From contig NZ_JBAMHQ010000001.1 of the NCBI RefSeq assembly GCF_037081775.1, forward strand, positions 2,232,001 to 2,296,000: 64,000 nt of DNA. The letters run 5' to 3'. The DNA is from Haladaptatus sp. ZSTT2 (GTDB lineage Archaea; Halobacteriota; Halobacteria; Halobacteriales; Halococcaceae). The position numbers and the translations under genes were made by a program. This document shows positions 8,819-17,296 of the stretch, in pieces (position 1 is the stretch's first letter; each line of letters opens with the position of its first letter). The notes under the pieces were generated by a model. It was given only the letters and a program-made list of their open reading frames with translations. It searched no databases and was not told the DNA's origin.

Positions 8819-9340
8819 ATGGAAAAGACGCCGCAGGGTACGTCGGTCGGGGTGGACGACCCCTACACCCACGTTTCGCGGTGTGACCACCTCACCGACG
8901 ACGGCCGGTGTCGCTACGCCTTCCACTACGCCGGCAACGACCCCGAGTTCGCCGCAGCGCGCCGCGCAGACGACTTTCACTGTCCGGCGGCGAATCCCGA
9001 CCACGAGTGGACGTGGCGCGACTGCCCGCACTTTCGCTCGACCGAACACAACCGCGAGTGCGCCCGCTGTGGCTTGCCAGAGCGCCTGAACACCCACTCC
9101 GGCGAGCGACCGCTACTCGAAGAACACCACCTCTCGTACGCAAACCGCGAGGCCGGAACCCACGAAATCACGGTGTTTCTCTGTCGGTGGTGTCACGCGA
9201 AAATCCACACCTCGTTTGCTCGTATCGACGACGACGCCAGCCCCGACCCGGAGGCGCTCGCCGAGGCCGAAACGCGCCGCGGCCACGAACTGGACGAACT
9301 CGGCTTTGAAACCGCAAGCGAGCGGCGAGAAACGGAGTGA
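8819..9340 (+). CDS. HNH-like cysteine/histidine-rich zinc protein (DUF7097-like)
   Basis: The 173-residue soluble protein has an N-terminal cysteine-rich part (CDHLTDDGRCRYAFHY, then CPAANPDHEWTWRDCPHF) and a C-terminal unit with CARCGLPE, EEHHLSY and FLCRWCHAKIH. The second unit has the CxxC ... HH ... CxxCHxxIH layout of HNH nucleases. It may therefore be a nuclease or a zinc-binding protein of that fold. I start it at MEKTPQGTSV (ATG 8819) because the longer frame adds a weak tail. Its stop abuts the convergent gene at 9341 with no gap. Confidence 0.7.
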   Translation: MEKTPQGTSVGVDDPYTHVSRCDHLTDDGRCRYAFHYAGNDPEFAAARRADDFHCPAANPDHEWTWRDCPHFRSTEHNRECARCGLPERLNTHSGERPLLEEHHLSYANREAGTHEITVFLCRWCHAKIHTSFARIDDDASPDPEALAEAETRRGHELDELGFETASERRETE

Positions 9341-10624
9341 CTAGCTGATGTTCGACGGGTTGTTCGACCAGTAGGCTCCGATGCTGCCAATCGGGTCTTC
9401 GTCCTCCCAGCCCACGGTCACGTCGGCCGTGCCGAACGACTGCTCGACTTCGTACGTAATGGTCTCCGTCCTCGTCTCGTTCCCGGCGAGTTCGCCGGAG
9501 AAGACGGGCGGCTGGTTGCCATAATCGACATAACGGTACGACCCGTTCGAAAAGAGCCACATTAAGCCCATGTCCGGAATCGGTGCGGCCTCGTCCGTCT
9601 GATTCTCGCACGTAATCTCGACGTGGGTGACCGGATTCGAGGGGTCTGGAACGTGCTCGAAGGCGTTGACGGAAAAGCGAACGTTGTGTCCGGTGACGAA
9701 CCCCTCACCAAACTCCATCACTGGCCGCGTCGTCCGCACTTCTCTCGACTCGTTGAACGCAGCGAGCGAAATCGAGAACGGCGCTTCCCACCAGAGTTTG
9801 AGCGGGTCGTTTTCGAAGGTTCTGCTCTCGCCGGCGTTGAGCGTCGCCGTCCACGTCACCGGCGACGACGGATAGGCGTACCACTCGGCGACGGCGGTGG
9901 CGATTTCGGTTTCGACCGTCCCCGCCTCTCCACCCGTGTTCTCGACGGTGAATGAATAGGTGAACGCGGCTCCAAGCTCAACGACTTCTGGAGCCTCGAA
10001 CGCGGTCAGTTCGAAGCGAGCTTCTTTGGGTTCTTCCTCGGCGGCACACGCGCACAATTCGCCGTTGTTGTAGGCGTCTAAGGTGTCGTAGAGACATTCG
10101 CCGTTTGCGTGTTTCGTGACCCATTTGCCCGTACACCTGTCGGGGAGCGTGATTTCCGTGTACCAACTGTCCATTGGCTCGTACGCAGGCGTTCCGAACT
10201 TCGCAAAGCCCACAGCGTAGAGCCAGCGCACCGCCACGCCCGGCACGCCGTAGTGACAGATACCGCCACCGATACAATCGTCTGCGGTGCCGCGATACCG
10301 AATGCACGCATCTTCCGCCCCGGCGTACTGGTTGAGTTTGGCCGCGACGAGCGCTTTGGCAAGGATGCGGTTTTTATCGCCGCCGCTTGCTCGGTTGAGC
10401 AAGTACGAAATCCAGAACTCCTTTGGTGCGCGTTTGTTGGCGATTTGGAGCACGGAAACCGGCCACGCGTCCGGGTTACTTCCCCAGTAGCCCGGCGACT
10501 GTGCACAGACCGCGTTCTGTTCTTCTAGTGCCCCGGCCGTGCCCGGAATTCCAAGCGATGCCGCCCCCGCGATGAGCGCTCCACGCTTCAACAGCGTGCG
10601 GCGTGACGTCGGTGTGTCTGTCAT
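9341..10624 (-). CDS. Tat-secreted surface protein with GYWG-type and CARDB-like domains
   Basis: The 427-residue protein begins with a twin-arginine signal (TSRRTLLKRG, residues 6-15, then a hydrophobic stretch to about residue 32). The mature part opens with CAQSPGYWGSNPDAWP, a GYW...NP..WP module seen in secreted proteins, with several cysteines (C, CIRY, CIGGGICH, CTGKW, CLYD, CACA) that could form disulphides. The second half is beta-rich and looks CARDB-like (TYSFTVENTGGEAGT). It is probably cell-surface exposed. No enzymatic motif is visible. A TAACAA promoter-like element lies 38 bases upstream of the ATG, as in the glycan locus. Confidence 0.75.
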   Translation of the reverse strand: MTDTPTSRRTLLKRGALIAGAASLGIPGTAGALEEQNAVCAQSPGYWGSNPDAWPVSVLQIANKRAPKEFWISYLLNRASGGDKNRILAKALVAAKLNQYAGAEDACIRYRGTADDCIGGGICHYGVPGVAVRWLYAVGFAKFGTPAYEPMDSWYTEITLPDRCTGKWVTKHANGECLYDTLDAYNNGELCACAAEEEPKEARFELTAFEAPEVVELGAAFTYSFTVENTGGEAGTVETEIATAVAEWYAYPSSPVTWTATLNAGESRTFENDPLKLWWEAPFSISLAAFNESREVRTTRPVMEFGEGFVTGHNVRFSVNAFEHVPDPSNPVTHVEITCENQTDEAAPIPDMGLMWLFSNGSYRYVDYGNQPPVFSGELAGNETRTETITYEVEQSFGTADVTVGWEDEDPIGSIGAYWSNNPSNIS

Positions 10625-10662
10625 GACTGTCTACCCAGCCAGACCATCATCGCTTACTGACT

Positions 10663-10668
10663 TTGTTA
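10663..10668 (-). promoter_or_regulatory. TAACAA promoter-like element (Tat protein gene)
   Basis: TAACAAA in gene orientation, 38 bases before the ATG at 10624. It is the only copy I saw in intergenic DNA outside the glycan locus, and it precedes another secreted protein gene. Confidence 0.5.
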
Positions 10669-10916
10669 CCAATTCGCTACTTCATGTTGTGTGTTCCTAC
10701 TGGATAGAATAATATGCGCGTTATCTGGAAATATCGTCTTGTCAGTTCCGAAAATAAGGGGGTCCAGTCTGGTGAATGGCGCTCCTAAACGGCGTGATAA
10801 CTCCTTCCCACAATAACTCATGAGCAGACTCCGTTTCCCTCATCCACACAACGAAACTGCCCACTCCGTGGGGAGTCATCGCTCGTTCGCACCCGCTTTC
10901 GGCCAGTTTCAGGAGG

Positions 10917-10922
10917 TTTATA
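10917..10922 (+). promoter_or_regulatory. TATA box of guaAa
   Basis: TTTATA matches the haloarchaeal TATA consensus and ends 25 bases before the ATG at 10948, which is the spacing of a leaderless transcript. Confidence 0.6.
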
Positions 10923-10947
10923 CGACGATACTCGTTACTCACCGCTA

Positions 10948-11496
10948 ATGACCCGCATCGTCGTGATTAACAATCACGGGCAGTTCACCCACTTAGAACA
11001 CCGGGCGCTTCGTGACCTCGGTATCGACACCGACCTCATCGACAACGACACGCCACCCGAGGAGATTGACGCAGACGGCATCGTCCTCTCGGGCGGCCCG
11101 AGCATGGACGACATCGGCCGCTGTGAGGAGTATCTGGAGTTGGACATTCCGGTTCTTGGCATCTGTCTCGGGATGCAGATTCTCGCAGAGAAACTCGGCG
11201 GGCGCGTCGGCGGTGGCGAGTACGGCGGCTACGCCGACGTGACGGTCGAAGTGCTCGACGAGGACGACCCACTCATCGGGTCGCTCGCCCCTGAGACGCG
11301 CGTCTGGGCGAGCCACGCAGACGAGGTCAAAGAACTCCCCGACGGCTTCACCCACACCGGCACGAGCGACGTGTGCGGTATCGAAGCCATGAGCGACACC
11401 GACCGTGACCTCTACGGCGTCCAGTGGCACCCGGAAGTCGCCCACACCGACGAGGGCGAAGAAGTGTTCGAGAACTTCCGCGCCATCTGCGAGTAA
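10948..11496 (+). CDS. guaAa: GMP synthase glutamine amidotransferase subunit
   Basis: The 182-residue class I glutamine amidotransferase supplies ammonia to the separate archaeal GMP synthase ATP-pyrophosphatase subunit, converting XMP to GMP. The nucleophile is C73 in LGICLGMQ. The catalytic histidine and glutamate are H161 and E163 in VQWHPEVAH. The single-domain length is that of the archaeal split enzyme, as opposed to the 500-residue bacterial fusion. The partner subunit is not in the window. A good TATA box precedes the ATG at leaderless spacing. Confidence 0.93.
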   Translation: MTRIVVINNHGQFTHLEHRALRDLGIDTDLIDNDTPPEEIDADGIVLSGGPSMDDIGRCEEYLELDIPVLGICLGMQILAEKLGGRVGGGEYGGYADVTVEVLDEDDPLIGSLAPETRVWASHADEVKELPDGFTHTGTSDVCGIEAMSDTDRDLYGVQWHPEVAHTDEGEEVFENFRAICE

Positions 11497-11531
11497 CGGG
11501 ATTTTTGTCCTCTGGCTAGAATTATTGGGTA

Positions 11532-13388
11532 ATGACCGCCACGCAGGGTGACCTTGCGGCACTTTCTCGCTACATCTTCCGCGCACCGCGGTGGTATTCG
11601 AGCCTCGGGTTCGCCCTCCTCATCGCGGCCGTTGCTGGCGTCGCCGCCTTCGACTTTCGGTTCGTTCTCGAAGACGCTTGGCAGGGCATCTTCTTCATTG
11701 GCTTGCCAACCCTCATCGCGAGCGCGCTGACCCCGTGGATAGACGGGAAACTCGGCGGCCAACTCACGCGCAATCGCGCCTCATTGCTCGCGCTCGCGGG
11801 CGAACTCGTCGTGGTCGCCTTTCTCGTCCTCGCGGGCATCATCGCGGTGCTCACGCCGCTTGGCCAGGGATTCGTCTTCGATACGCTGCTCGCCGCGCTG
11901 GCGAGCGTGTTCGCGCTTCGCCTGCTCGTCGTGATGGCTGTCTCCAGAAAGTCGCTGCTCATCGCGTCGATTCCGGCGAGCATCCACACCGTCGCGTCTG
12001 CGGTGCTCTTGTTCATCTACTCGGGGACGATGCGCTACTTCGAGATTGGCGGCCCGCTCGCTCGGTCGTTTCTCTCACGCCCTGAACGCGCCCCGCCGGA
12101 ACTGCTCGTGGTCGTCCCCCAAGACTTCCTCGTTCTCGGCGTCATCTGCGTGCTCTATGCCGGGGCCGTCTGGGCGTTTCTCACCGTCATCGACCGCCCG
12201 TGGCGACGGAGCATGGACGTCTCTGTCCTCGATTTTATCCGCGGGTTCATTGGCCACATCGCTGAGGGGTCGCGCGAACTCGAAACGTTCTTCGAGGACA
12301 TCGGTGAGGAGGCAATCGTTCCCGTCACCGTCCTCTCATTTCGGACGCCCGGTGGCAGGGAGAAAGCCCGCTTTACGCTCCCGATGATACACCCCGGTCC
12401 GATGGGGGAAATCGGCGGTGGCAACCTTCCAGAGCGCGTCGCAGCGTGGTCTGAGGGCATGGCGTTCCCGCCCCACGCAACCGCTGGCCACGACTTCAAC
12501 CTCGTCACCGAGCGCGAGGTCGATTCGATTCTGGATGCCGCAAGCGAGGCCGTTTCGGCCATCTCGTACGACGGCGTGGCATCTCAAAGCGTCAGAAAGC
12601 GCGTTGGTGATGCGTCGCTCATCGGGCAAGCGTTCGGCAACAATGCGCTGCTCGTCTCGACGTTCTCGCCGCAGTTTGCAGACGACGTGGAGTTCTCGAT
12701 TGGGATGACCGCCGGGGCAGAAGCCCGCGTCCACGGCCTCAAAGACGTAATGCTCGTCGACGCTCACAACTCGAACAACGGCCTCTCCGGCCCCGACCTC
12801 GGCCACGTCGTCCCCGGGAGCAAACGCTCCTACGACATGATTCAGGCGGCTGGGGCAGTGGCCGAAGGACTCACCGACGCGCCACGCGGCCCGATACAAC
12901 TCGGCGTCGCGTGGGACCGAACGCCGTGGAGCGCACCTGAAGGCATCGGCCCCCTCGGCGTTCGCGTGGCGGTGGTCGAAGTCGAAGGCCAACTCACCGC
13001 GTACGTCCTCGTAGACGGCAACAACATGGAACCCGGACTTCGTGACCGCATCGTCGAGGCGATTCCTGACGTCGACGCCGCTGAAATCATGACCACGGAC
13101 ACCCACGTCGTCAACACGGTCAAGTCCGCAAATCAGGTCGGCGGTGCGATTCCACACGACGAACTCGTCTCGCTCATCTGCTCGCTCACAGAAACCGCTC
13201 GCGCCGATTTAGAGCCCGTCGAAGCGGGGATGGCGTCCTCACGCGCCTCCGTCACCGTCTTCGGCAACGACCGCACTGAGACGCTCGCCAGTCACGCAAA
13301 CGCGCTCATGTCGATGGGTGGCGCGCTCGCAGCTGCGTTCATCATCGTCGTGTTCGCCGTGAGCGTCCTCATCTTCCTGCTCGCGTAG
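11532..13388 (+). CDS. DUF2070 family membrane protein
   Basis: The 618-residue protein has six or so N-terminal helices (about residues 20-220), a long soluble middle part (about 230-585) with many conserved acidic and histidine residues (MIHPGPMGEIGGGNLPE, HATAGHDFNLVTE, VDAHNSN), and one C-terminal helix. This is the arrangement of the archaeal DUF2070 family, of unknown function. The histidine and aspartate clusters in the soluble part suggest a metal-dependent activity, but this is only an inference. It follows guaAa after 35 bases on the same strand and may share its transcript. Confidence 0.85.
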   Translation: MTATQGDLAALSRYIFRAPRWYSSLGFALLIAAVAGVAAFDFRFVLEDAWQGIFFIGLPTLIASALTPWIDGKLGGQLTRNRASLLALAGELVVVAFLVLAGIIAVLTPLGQGFVFDTLLAALASVFALRLLVVMAVSRKSLLIASIPASIHTVASAVLLFIYSGTMRYFEIGGPLARSFLSRPERAPPELLVVVPQDFLVLGVICVLYAGAVWAFLTVIDRPWRRSMDVSVLDFIRGFIGHIAEGSRELETFFEDIGEEAIVPVTVLSFRTPGGREKARFTLPMIHPGPMGEIGGGNLPERVAAWSEGMAFPPHATAGHDFNLVTEREVDSILDAASEAVSAISYDGVASQSVRKRVGDASLIGQAFGNNALLVSTFSPQFADDVEFSIGMTAGAEARVHGLKDVMLVDAHNSNNGLSGPDLGHVVPGSKRSYDMIQAAGAVAEGLTDAPRGPIQLGVAWDRTPWSAPEGIGPLGVRVAVVEVEGQLTAYVLVDGNNMEPGLRDRIVEAIPDVDAAEIMTTDTHVVNTVKSANQVGGAIPHDELVSLICSLTETARADLEPVEAGMASSRASVTVFGNDRTETLASHANALMSMGGALAAAFIIVVFAVSVLIFLLA

Positions 13389-13390
13389 GT

Positions 13391-15466
13391 TCAGTCCTGG
13401 GCAATTTTGACCTGTTCGGCCGAACTCGGTTCGGCCTCGTGGAAACGAAGCGTCACAACCGTGCCGCGTGGCTCGGTTTCCGTGATGGTCAACTCACCGT
13501 TTGCGGCCGTGACAATCCAGTGGACCAGCCACAGGCCAATGCCGCTCGTGTGCTTGAGCTGGGATTCGGCTCCACGTTCGAGCACTTCGCGCTCCATCGT
13601 GGGGATGCCGGGGCCGTTGTCTGCAACGTGTATCTCGACAACGCCCGTCTCGGCGTTCGTAATCGAGAGGGTCACCGTGGGGACGTCTTGGTCGCTGTGC
13701 TCGACGGCATTTGCGAGCAGTTCTTCAAGCCCAACTTTGACGAGCGGCAGTGCGTTTACCCACGCTGTGTCGGGGATGTCACACTCAATGTTCGCCGTTG
13801 GATATGTGGCTCGGACGGTTGTAAGTGCTTGCTCGACCTGTTTGACGATATCGACCGAGCGAACCTCCGATTCACGGTCTAATCGCATGTCGATGCGACG
13901 CGACTTTTGGCTCAGTTCGAGGAGTTCTTGCCCCGCGCGGTGGGCTTTCTCCATCCATGTGCGGACGTGTTCATTGTCGGTCTCCTCTCGTACCATCGAA
14001 ATCGCCCCTTGCACGACGGACATCTTGTTGCCAACGTCGTGGCGCAACACGCGATTGAGCACTTGGAGGCGCTGTTCGTACTGTCTGCGCTCGGTCACGT
14101 CGTGTGCGGTCAACAGAATCGCACCGATGGCTGGGTTTTCGAGTAAGTTCTCGCCTTTTGCCTCCATGACGCGCCACGACCCGTCTGCGTGCTGGACGCG
14201 GAGTTCAACCCAGTCGCTCGTCCCGCCTTCTTGGATGGTTATGAACGTCTCGAAGATGTGCTCGACATCGTCTGGGTGGATGTACTCTATGAACGGGTCG
14301 CCAAGGATGTCCGCAGATGCGTAGCCAAGCGTTCGTTCGAGCGACGGCGTGACGTATTCGAACTCGCCTGCTTCGTTCACGAGCACGGTAATCGTCGATG
14401 CTTGTTCGACAATCGTTTGATAGCGTCGCTCGACTTTGCGCCGCGTGGTGATGTCGTGGAGGTTCAGGATGTAGCCCGCCTCGGTCTGTGTCTCGAACTG
14501 CGTGCATGTGACGTCGTAGTAGCGTAGCATCTCGTCGTTTGTTGTGACGAGTTCGCTACACGTCCCCTCATCAGAAAGACACGAAACCAACACGGGATAC
14601 GCAGAGAGTGCCGTCTGCGCTCGCTCGCCAACGAAGTTTGTGTCGGTATCGAAAAGGTGCGTTACCGTTGGATTGTAATCGACGATGCGGTAGTTCTCAT
14701 CGAGAATGATGACGCCGTCTTCCATCTCGTCGATGAGTTTGCGCTGGGCGACCGGAATCAAGTCTAAAAACTGGTAGCGAAACAGCGTGTACGCGACAAG
14801 CGGGGTGGTCAGCCCGAGGGTAATCGGCGTCATGTCTAGGTGGGGAAACGGGAGGGCTTCTGTGACGCTTGCCCAGCTTGCGAGCAGAGGAATCACTCCC
14901 GCACAGATCAGCAAGAGGTTCTGGCGTCTTCGAACTCCCTCCGTGCTGTACGCGTCGTGGGCGAGCAACCCGATGACGAATACGTCGAGGACGTACGTGT
15001 ACAAGAGAAAGCCCAAGAACACGGGGCCAGGACTGATTTCGAGAAACATGCCCTGTGGATGGGTGTGAATGGCTTCTGGCGTGAACACCAGTTGTCGAAA
15101 CGTGTGGCTCCAGACCAGTATCACAGCCACAGCCGGAAGCACACTGATGCCAAGCAGCGAAGGGGGCGTGAGCAGGCGGTGTCGGCCCGTGTACGCAAAG
15201 ATAAAAACAGGCCACGCAACCGACATGAGCGCCACGCCAATCCACACGAACCGAGTCCAGTACACCTTGCCTGCGAGCGTTGTTATCGAAAGTTGAAACC
15301 AATACGCAGTACACCAGATTGTGACGCCCATCGTGACGGCGAGAAACGCGGTCATCCGCTGTTGTTTGAACGTCTTTCTGTAGCTCAGCACGTACGCTGT
15401 TAACAGCAGCGCAACCGTGCTCGCAAGGAGGAGGGGAAATGTATAGGGCGTCGCTTGCCACGCCAT
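13391..15466 (-). CDS. Sensor histidine kinase with 7TM, PAS and HATPase domains
   Basis: The 691-residue sensor has about seven N-terminal helices (residues 8-230, of the histidine-kinase 7TM type), a first PAS region (about 245-340), a second PAS (about 350-460, with GYASADILGDPF and HDVTER), a phosphoacceptor helix with H476 in VLRHDVGNKMSVVQG, and a C-terminal ATPase domain (N box LEELLANAVEHSD, G1 box DNGPGIP). It phosphorylates a response regulator. The HalX regulator encoded divergently at 15589 is the obvious partner. A TATATTAGG box lies about 25 bases upstream of the ATG. Confidence 0.9.
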   Translation of the reverse strand: MAWQATPYTFPLLLASTVALLLTAYVLSYRKTFKQQRMTAFLAVTMGVTIWCTAYWFQLSITTLAGKVYWTRFVWIGVALMSVAWPVFIFAYTGRHRLLTPPSLLGISVLPAVAVILVWSHTFRQLVFTPEAIHTHPQGMFLEISPGPVFLGFLLYTYVLDVFVIGLLAHDAYSTEGVRRRQNLLLICAGVIPLLASWASVTEALPFPHLDMTPITLGLTTPLVAYTLFRYQFLDLIPVAQRKLIDEMEDGVIILDENYRIVDYNPTVTHLFDTDTNFVGERAQTALSAYPVLVSCLSDEGTCSELVTTNDEMLRYYDVTCTQFETQTEAGYILNLHDITTRRKVERRYQTIVEQASTITVLVNEAGEFEYVTPSLERTLGYASADILGDPFIEYIHPDDVEHIFETFITIQEGGTSDWVELRVQHADGSWRVMEAKGENLLENPAIGAILLTAHDVTERRQYEQRLQVLNRVLRHDVGNKMSVVQGAISMVREETDNEHVRTWMEKAHRAGQELLELSQKSRRIDMRLDRESEVRSVDIVKQVEQALTTVRATYPTANIECDIPDTAWVNALPLVKVGLEELLANAVEHSDQDVPTVTLSITNAETGVVEIHVADNGPGIPTMEREVLERGAESQLKHTSGIGLWLVHWIVTAANGELTITETEPRGTVVTLRFHEAEPSSAEQVKIAQD

Positions 15467-15588
15467 GGCACTATTCTATTACCACCTAATATACAAGCTT
15501 CGGTGACTTTCACACTGGAATACGTAATCGATGAGCCCGCGGACTTCGTTGCAGAACATTATTGTCTGTCTGTTTCCATGTAGGTGTA

Positions 15589-16107
15589 ATGGGCCTGTCA
15601 AACTCTCCCGTCGTGTTGATTGTCGAAGACGAGCCCGACATCGCGGAAATGTACGATATCTGGCTCGGATCTGACTACGACACCCGACTTGCCGCAAACG
15701 GTGAGCAGGCTCTCTCCCGCCTCGACGAGACGGTCGATGTCGTGTTACTCGACCGACGGATGCCGGGGATGTCGGGCGACGAAGTGCTCGCAGAGATTCG
15801 CGCCCGCGAGGTGGACTGTCGCGTGGCGATGGTCAGTGCGGTCGACCCCGACGTTGACATCGTCGAAATGGGACTCGATGAATACGTCGTGAAACCACCG
15901 ACCAAAGAAGGGCTCCGAGATACCATTGCATCGCTCCTCGAACGCTCATCGCTCGATGCAGCCGTCCAAGAATACTACTCTCTTGCCGCGCGTCGAAACG
16001 CCCTCGAAGCCACCAACTCGCCCGACGAACTCGCCACGCTCGAAGAGTATCAGGCCCTGCTTTCGCAACTCGAAAGCGCCCGCGAGCGCGTCGCGCACAA
16101 ACTCTAA
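15589..16107 (+). CDS. HalX-type response regulator
   Basis: The 172-residue protein has an N-terminal receiver domain (VVLIVEDEPDIAEMYDIW, phosphoacceptor aspartate in VVLLDRRMPGMSG, lysine in YVVKPP) and a C-terminal HalX coiled-coil domain (about residues 115-172), which is a haloarchaeal signature. It has no DNA-binding domain. It is divergent from the histidine kinase gene at 15466, with about 120 bases of shared promoter DNA. I chose the ATG at 15589, preceded by AGGTG, over an in-frame GTG/ATG at 15562. Confidence 0.92.
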   Translation: MGLSNSPVVLIVEDEPDIAEMYDIWLGSDYDTRLAANGEQALSRLDETVDVVLLDRRMPGMSGDEVLAEIRAREVDCRVAMVSAVDPDVDIVEMGLDEYVVKPPTKEGLRDTIASLLERSSLDAAVQEYYSLAARRNALEATNSPDELATLEEYQALLSQLESARERVAHKL

Positions 16108-16163
16108 CGGCCCGATTCCGGCGCTGTCGCTCGTCTTTGTTGTTCCTGAAAGAAGTGACGACG

Positions 16164-16403
16164 TTAGGCCGACTGCGCCTCGTCGAACAGCTCGTCAACG
16201 GCGTCTTGTGCGGCGCGTGCCGCTTCGTCGGCCACGGCTTCCGCGTCGCCGGGGGCGTTTAGGTACACGTCGACTTCGAGGACGCCCTCCTCGAAGTGGA
16301 CGGTGATGTCGAGGTCGGTGACCTCAGAGCGCTTATACCGTGCGAAGATGAGTCCTTCAGCCGCCTCGGCAGCCGTCTGAACGACGTCTTCGTCGGTTGG
16401 CAT
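16164..16403 (-). CDS. DUF3194 family protein
   Basis: The 79-residue acidic protein belongs to a small archaeal family of unknown function, usually encoded next to prefoldin beta. Its stop-to-start junction abuts the prefoldin beta gene with no gap. It has a beta strand pair (TDLDITVHFEEGVLEVDVYL) and an acidic C-terminal helix. It is the last gene of the eL43-rpoP-pcc1-prefoldin operon. The context points to translation or proteostasis, with no direct evidence. Confidence 0.8.
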   Translation of the reverse strand: MPTDEDVVQTAAEAAEGLIFARYKRSEVTDLDITVHFEEGVLEVDVYLNAPGDAEAVADEAARAAQDAVDELFDEAQSA

Positions 16404-16781
16404 TTACTGTGCTGCGCCGCCAGCGCCGCCCATTGCGCCGCCGCCAAGCATCTGCTGGAGTTCCTGCTGGAGTTCCTCGAACTGACCTTCGACGCGCTCT
16501 TCTTGCTTCGTGAGCGTCTCGACGCGGATTTCGAGCGTGTCGACCTTGTCGGAGAGGTTCTCTTTTGCTTCCTCGTAGGTGGTCTGGACGAACAGCTCGC
16601 CGACCTCGCGGTACATCGTCGCGTCCTCGTCGATGTTTTCGAGTTCGTCGAGTGCCGTTTTGGCCTCCTGAAGGGAGGACTCTGCGGTCTGTTTCTGGGT
16701 TGCGACCTGCTGGGCTGTCTGCTGGAGACCCTGCAGTTCTTCGAGCTTTTCTTGTGCTTCCGGTGGGAGACTACCTTGCAT
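16404..16781 (-). CDS. pfdB: Prefoldin beta subunit
   Basis: The 125-residue protein is a long coiled coil broken by a beta hairpin ([19 protein letters not shown]), the prefoldin beta architecture. It would form the hexameric chaperone with alpha subunits and hand unfolded proteins to the thermosome. A glycine-alanine-methionine-rich tail ([16 protein letters not shown]) is typical of haloarchaeal members. Its start is an ATG. The upstream pcc1 gene ends 39 bases before it, so the two are likely co-transcribed. Confidence 0.93.
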   Translation of the reverse strand: MQGSLPPEAQEKLEELQGLQQTAQQVATQKQTAESSLQEAKTALDELENIDEDATMYREVGELFVQTTYEEAKENLSDKVDTLEIRVETLTKQEERVEGQFEELQQELQQMLGGGAMGGAGGAAQ

Positions 16782-16820
16782 ATCACCACCGTGGCGATGC
16801 TAACTGAAAAACCCTGTCTC

Positions 16821-17075
16821 TTACTCGTGCGCGGTAAATCCAACGTCCGCGAGCGATTCCGCCGTTTTGACCAGGGTGAGCCACGTATTACACCCCGCAC
16901 GGAGAGCAACGAGGTCATCTGCTGACACTTCGATGGTGACCGTGGCCCCCTCACGAGCGAGTGTGGCGCTCGTGCGGTTGCCTGCAATCTCATCCAGTTC
17001 CTGGCGGACGCTCCGTGCCACTATCCGGGCGTAGGCGGCGTCGTCGTACTCGAACGTTAGAATCGCGGTATGCAA
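16821..17075 (-). CDS. pcc1: KEOPS complex subunit Pcc1
   Basis: The 84-residue protein is the small dimerising subunit of the KEOPS complex, which makes the threonylcarbamoyl-adenosine of tRNA. ILTFEYDDAAYARIVARSV and the DLVALRAGCNTWLTLV segment near the end match the haloarchaeal family. The only start available is TTG at 17075. GAGGA (forward bases 17082-17086 are TCCTC) lies six bases upstream and supports it. The unusual start and the lack of upstream ATG are noteworthy. It sits between rpoP and prefoldin beta on the same strand. Confidence 0.85.
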   Translation of the reverse strand: MHTAILTFEYDDAAYARIVARSVRQELDEIAGNRTSATLAREGATVTIEVSADDLVALRAGCNTWLTLVKTAESLADVGFTAHE

Positions 17076-17150
17076 GAGGAGTCCTCGGCAGGTACAGTTC
17101 GGTCACCACACGTCGCATCGGGGCGAACCCGACGGAAACGAGGGCACCGC

Positions 17151-17285
17151 TCAGTTGACGTCGACTTCTTTGACCACGCGACTGCGCTCTTTGAGGAGCA
17201 CGCGGTGGCCACAGTACGGACAGCGAACGCCGCCATACTCGTCGAGTTCAACGTCTCGCTTGCAGCGCGAACACTTGTAGCTCAT
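17151..17285 (-). CDS. rpoP: DNA-directed RNA polymerase subunit P
   Basis: This small gene of 44 codons starts at the ATG at 17285 and ends at TGA (17151-17153). The protein begins [19 protein letters not shown] and continues with [10 protein letters not shown], giving the CxxC ... CxxC zinc ribbon of archaeal RpoP (eukaryotic Rpb12), and ends in VVKEVDVN. It assembles RNA polymerase by docking on subunits D and L. It lies 11 bases after the eL43 gene and is shorter than most gene finders keep by default. Confidence 0.92.
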   Translation of the reverse strand: MSYKCSRCKRDVELDEYGGVRCPYCGHRVLLKERSRVVKEVDVN

Positions 17286-17296
17286 AGGTGAGAGAG

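Larger units (their letters stand above)
10625..10947. other. Intergenic region with divergent promoters
   Basis: This 323-base stretch separates the Tat protein gene and guaAa. It includes an AT-rich segment (about 10680-10740), a TAACAA element at 10663 for the leftward gene and a TTTATA box at 10917 for the rightward gene. A minus-strand open frame (10742-10942) covers the guaAa promoter and has no family resemblance, so I do not call it. Confidence 0.6.

Noticed and set aside
10742-10942. A 66-codon minus-strand open frame
   Set aside because: It overlaps the TATA box and leader of guaAa, has no family-like features, and no ribosome site.
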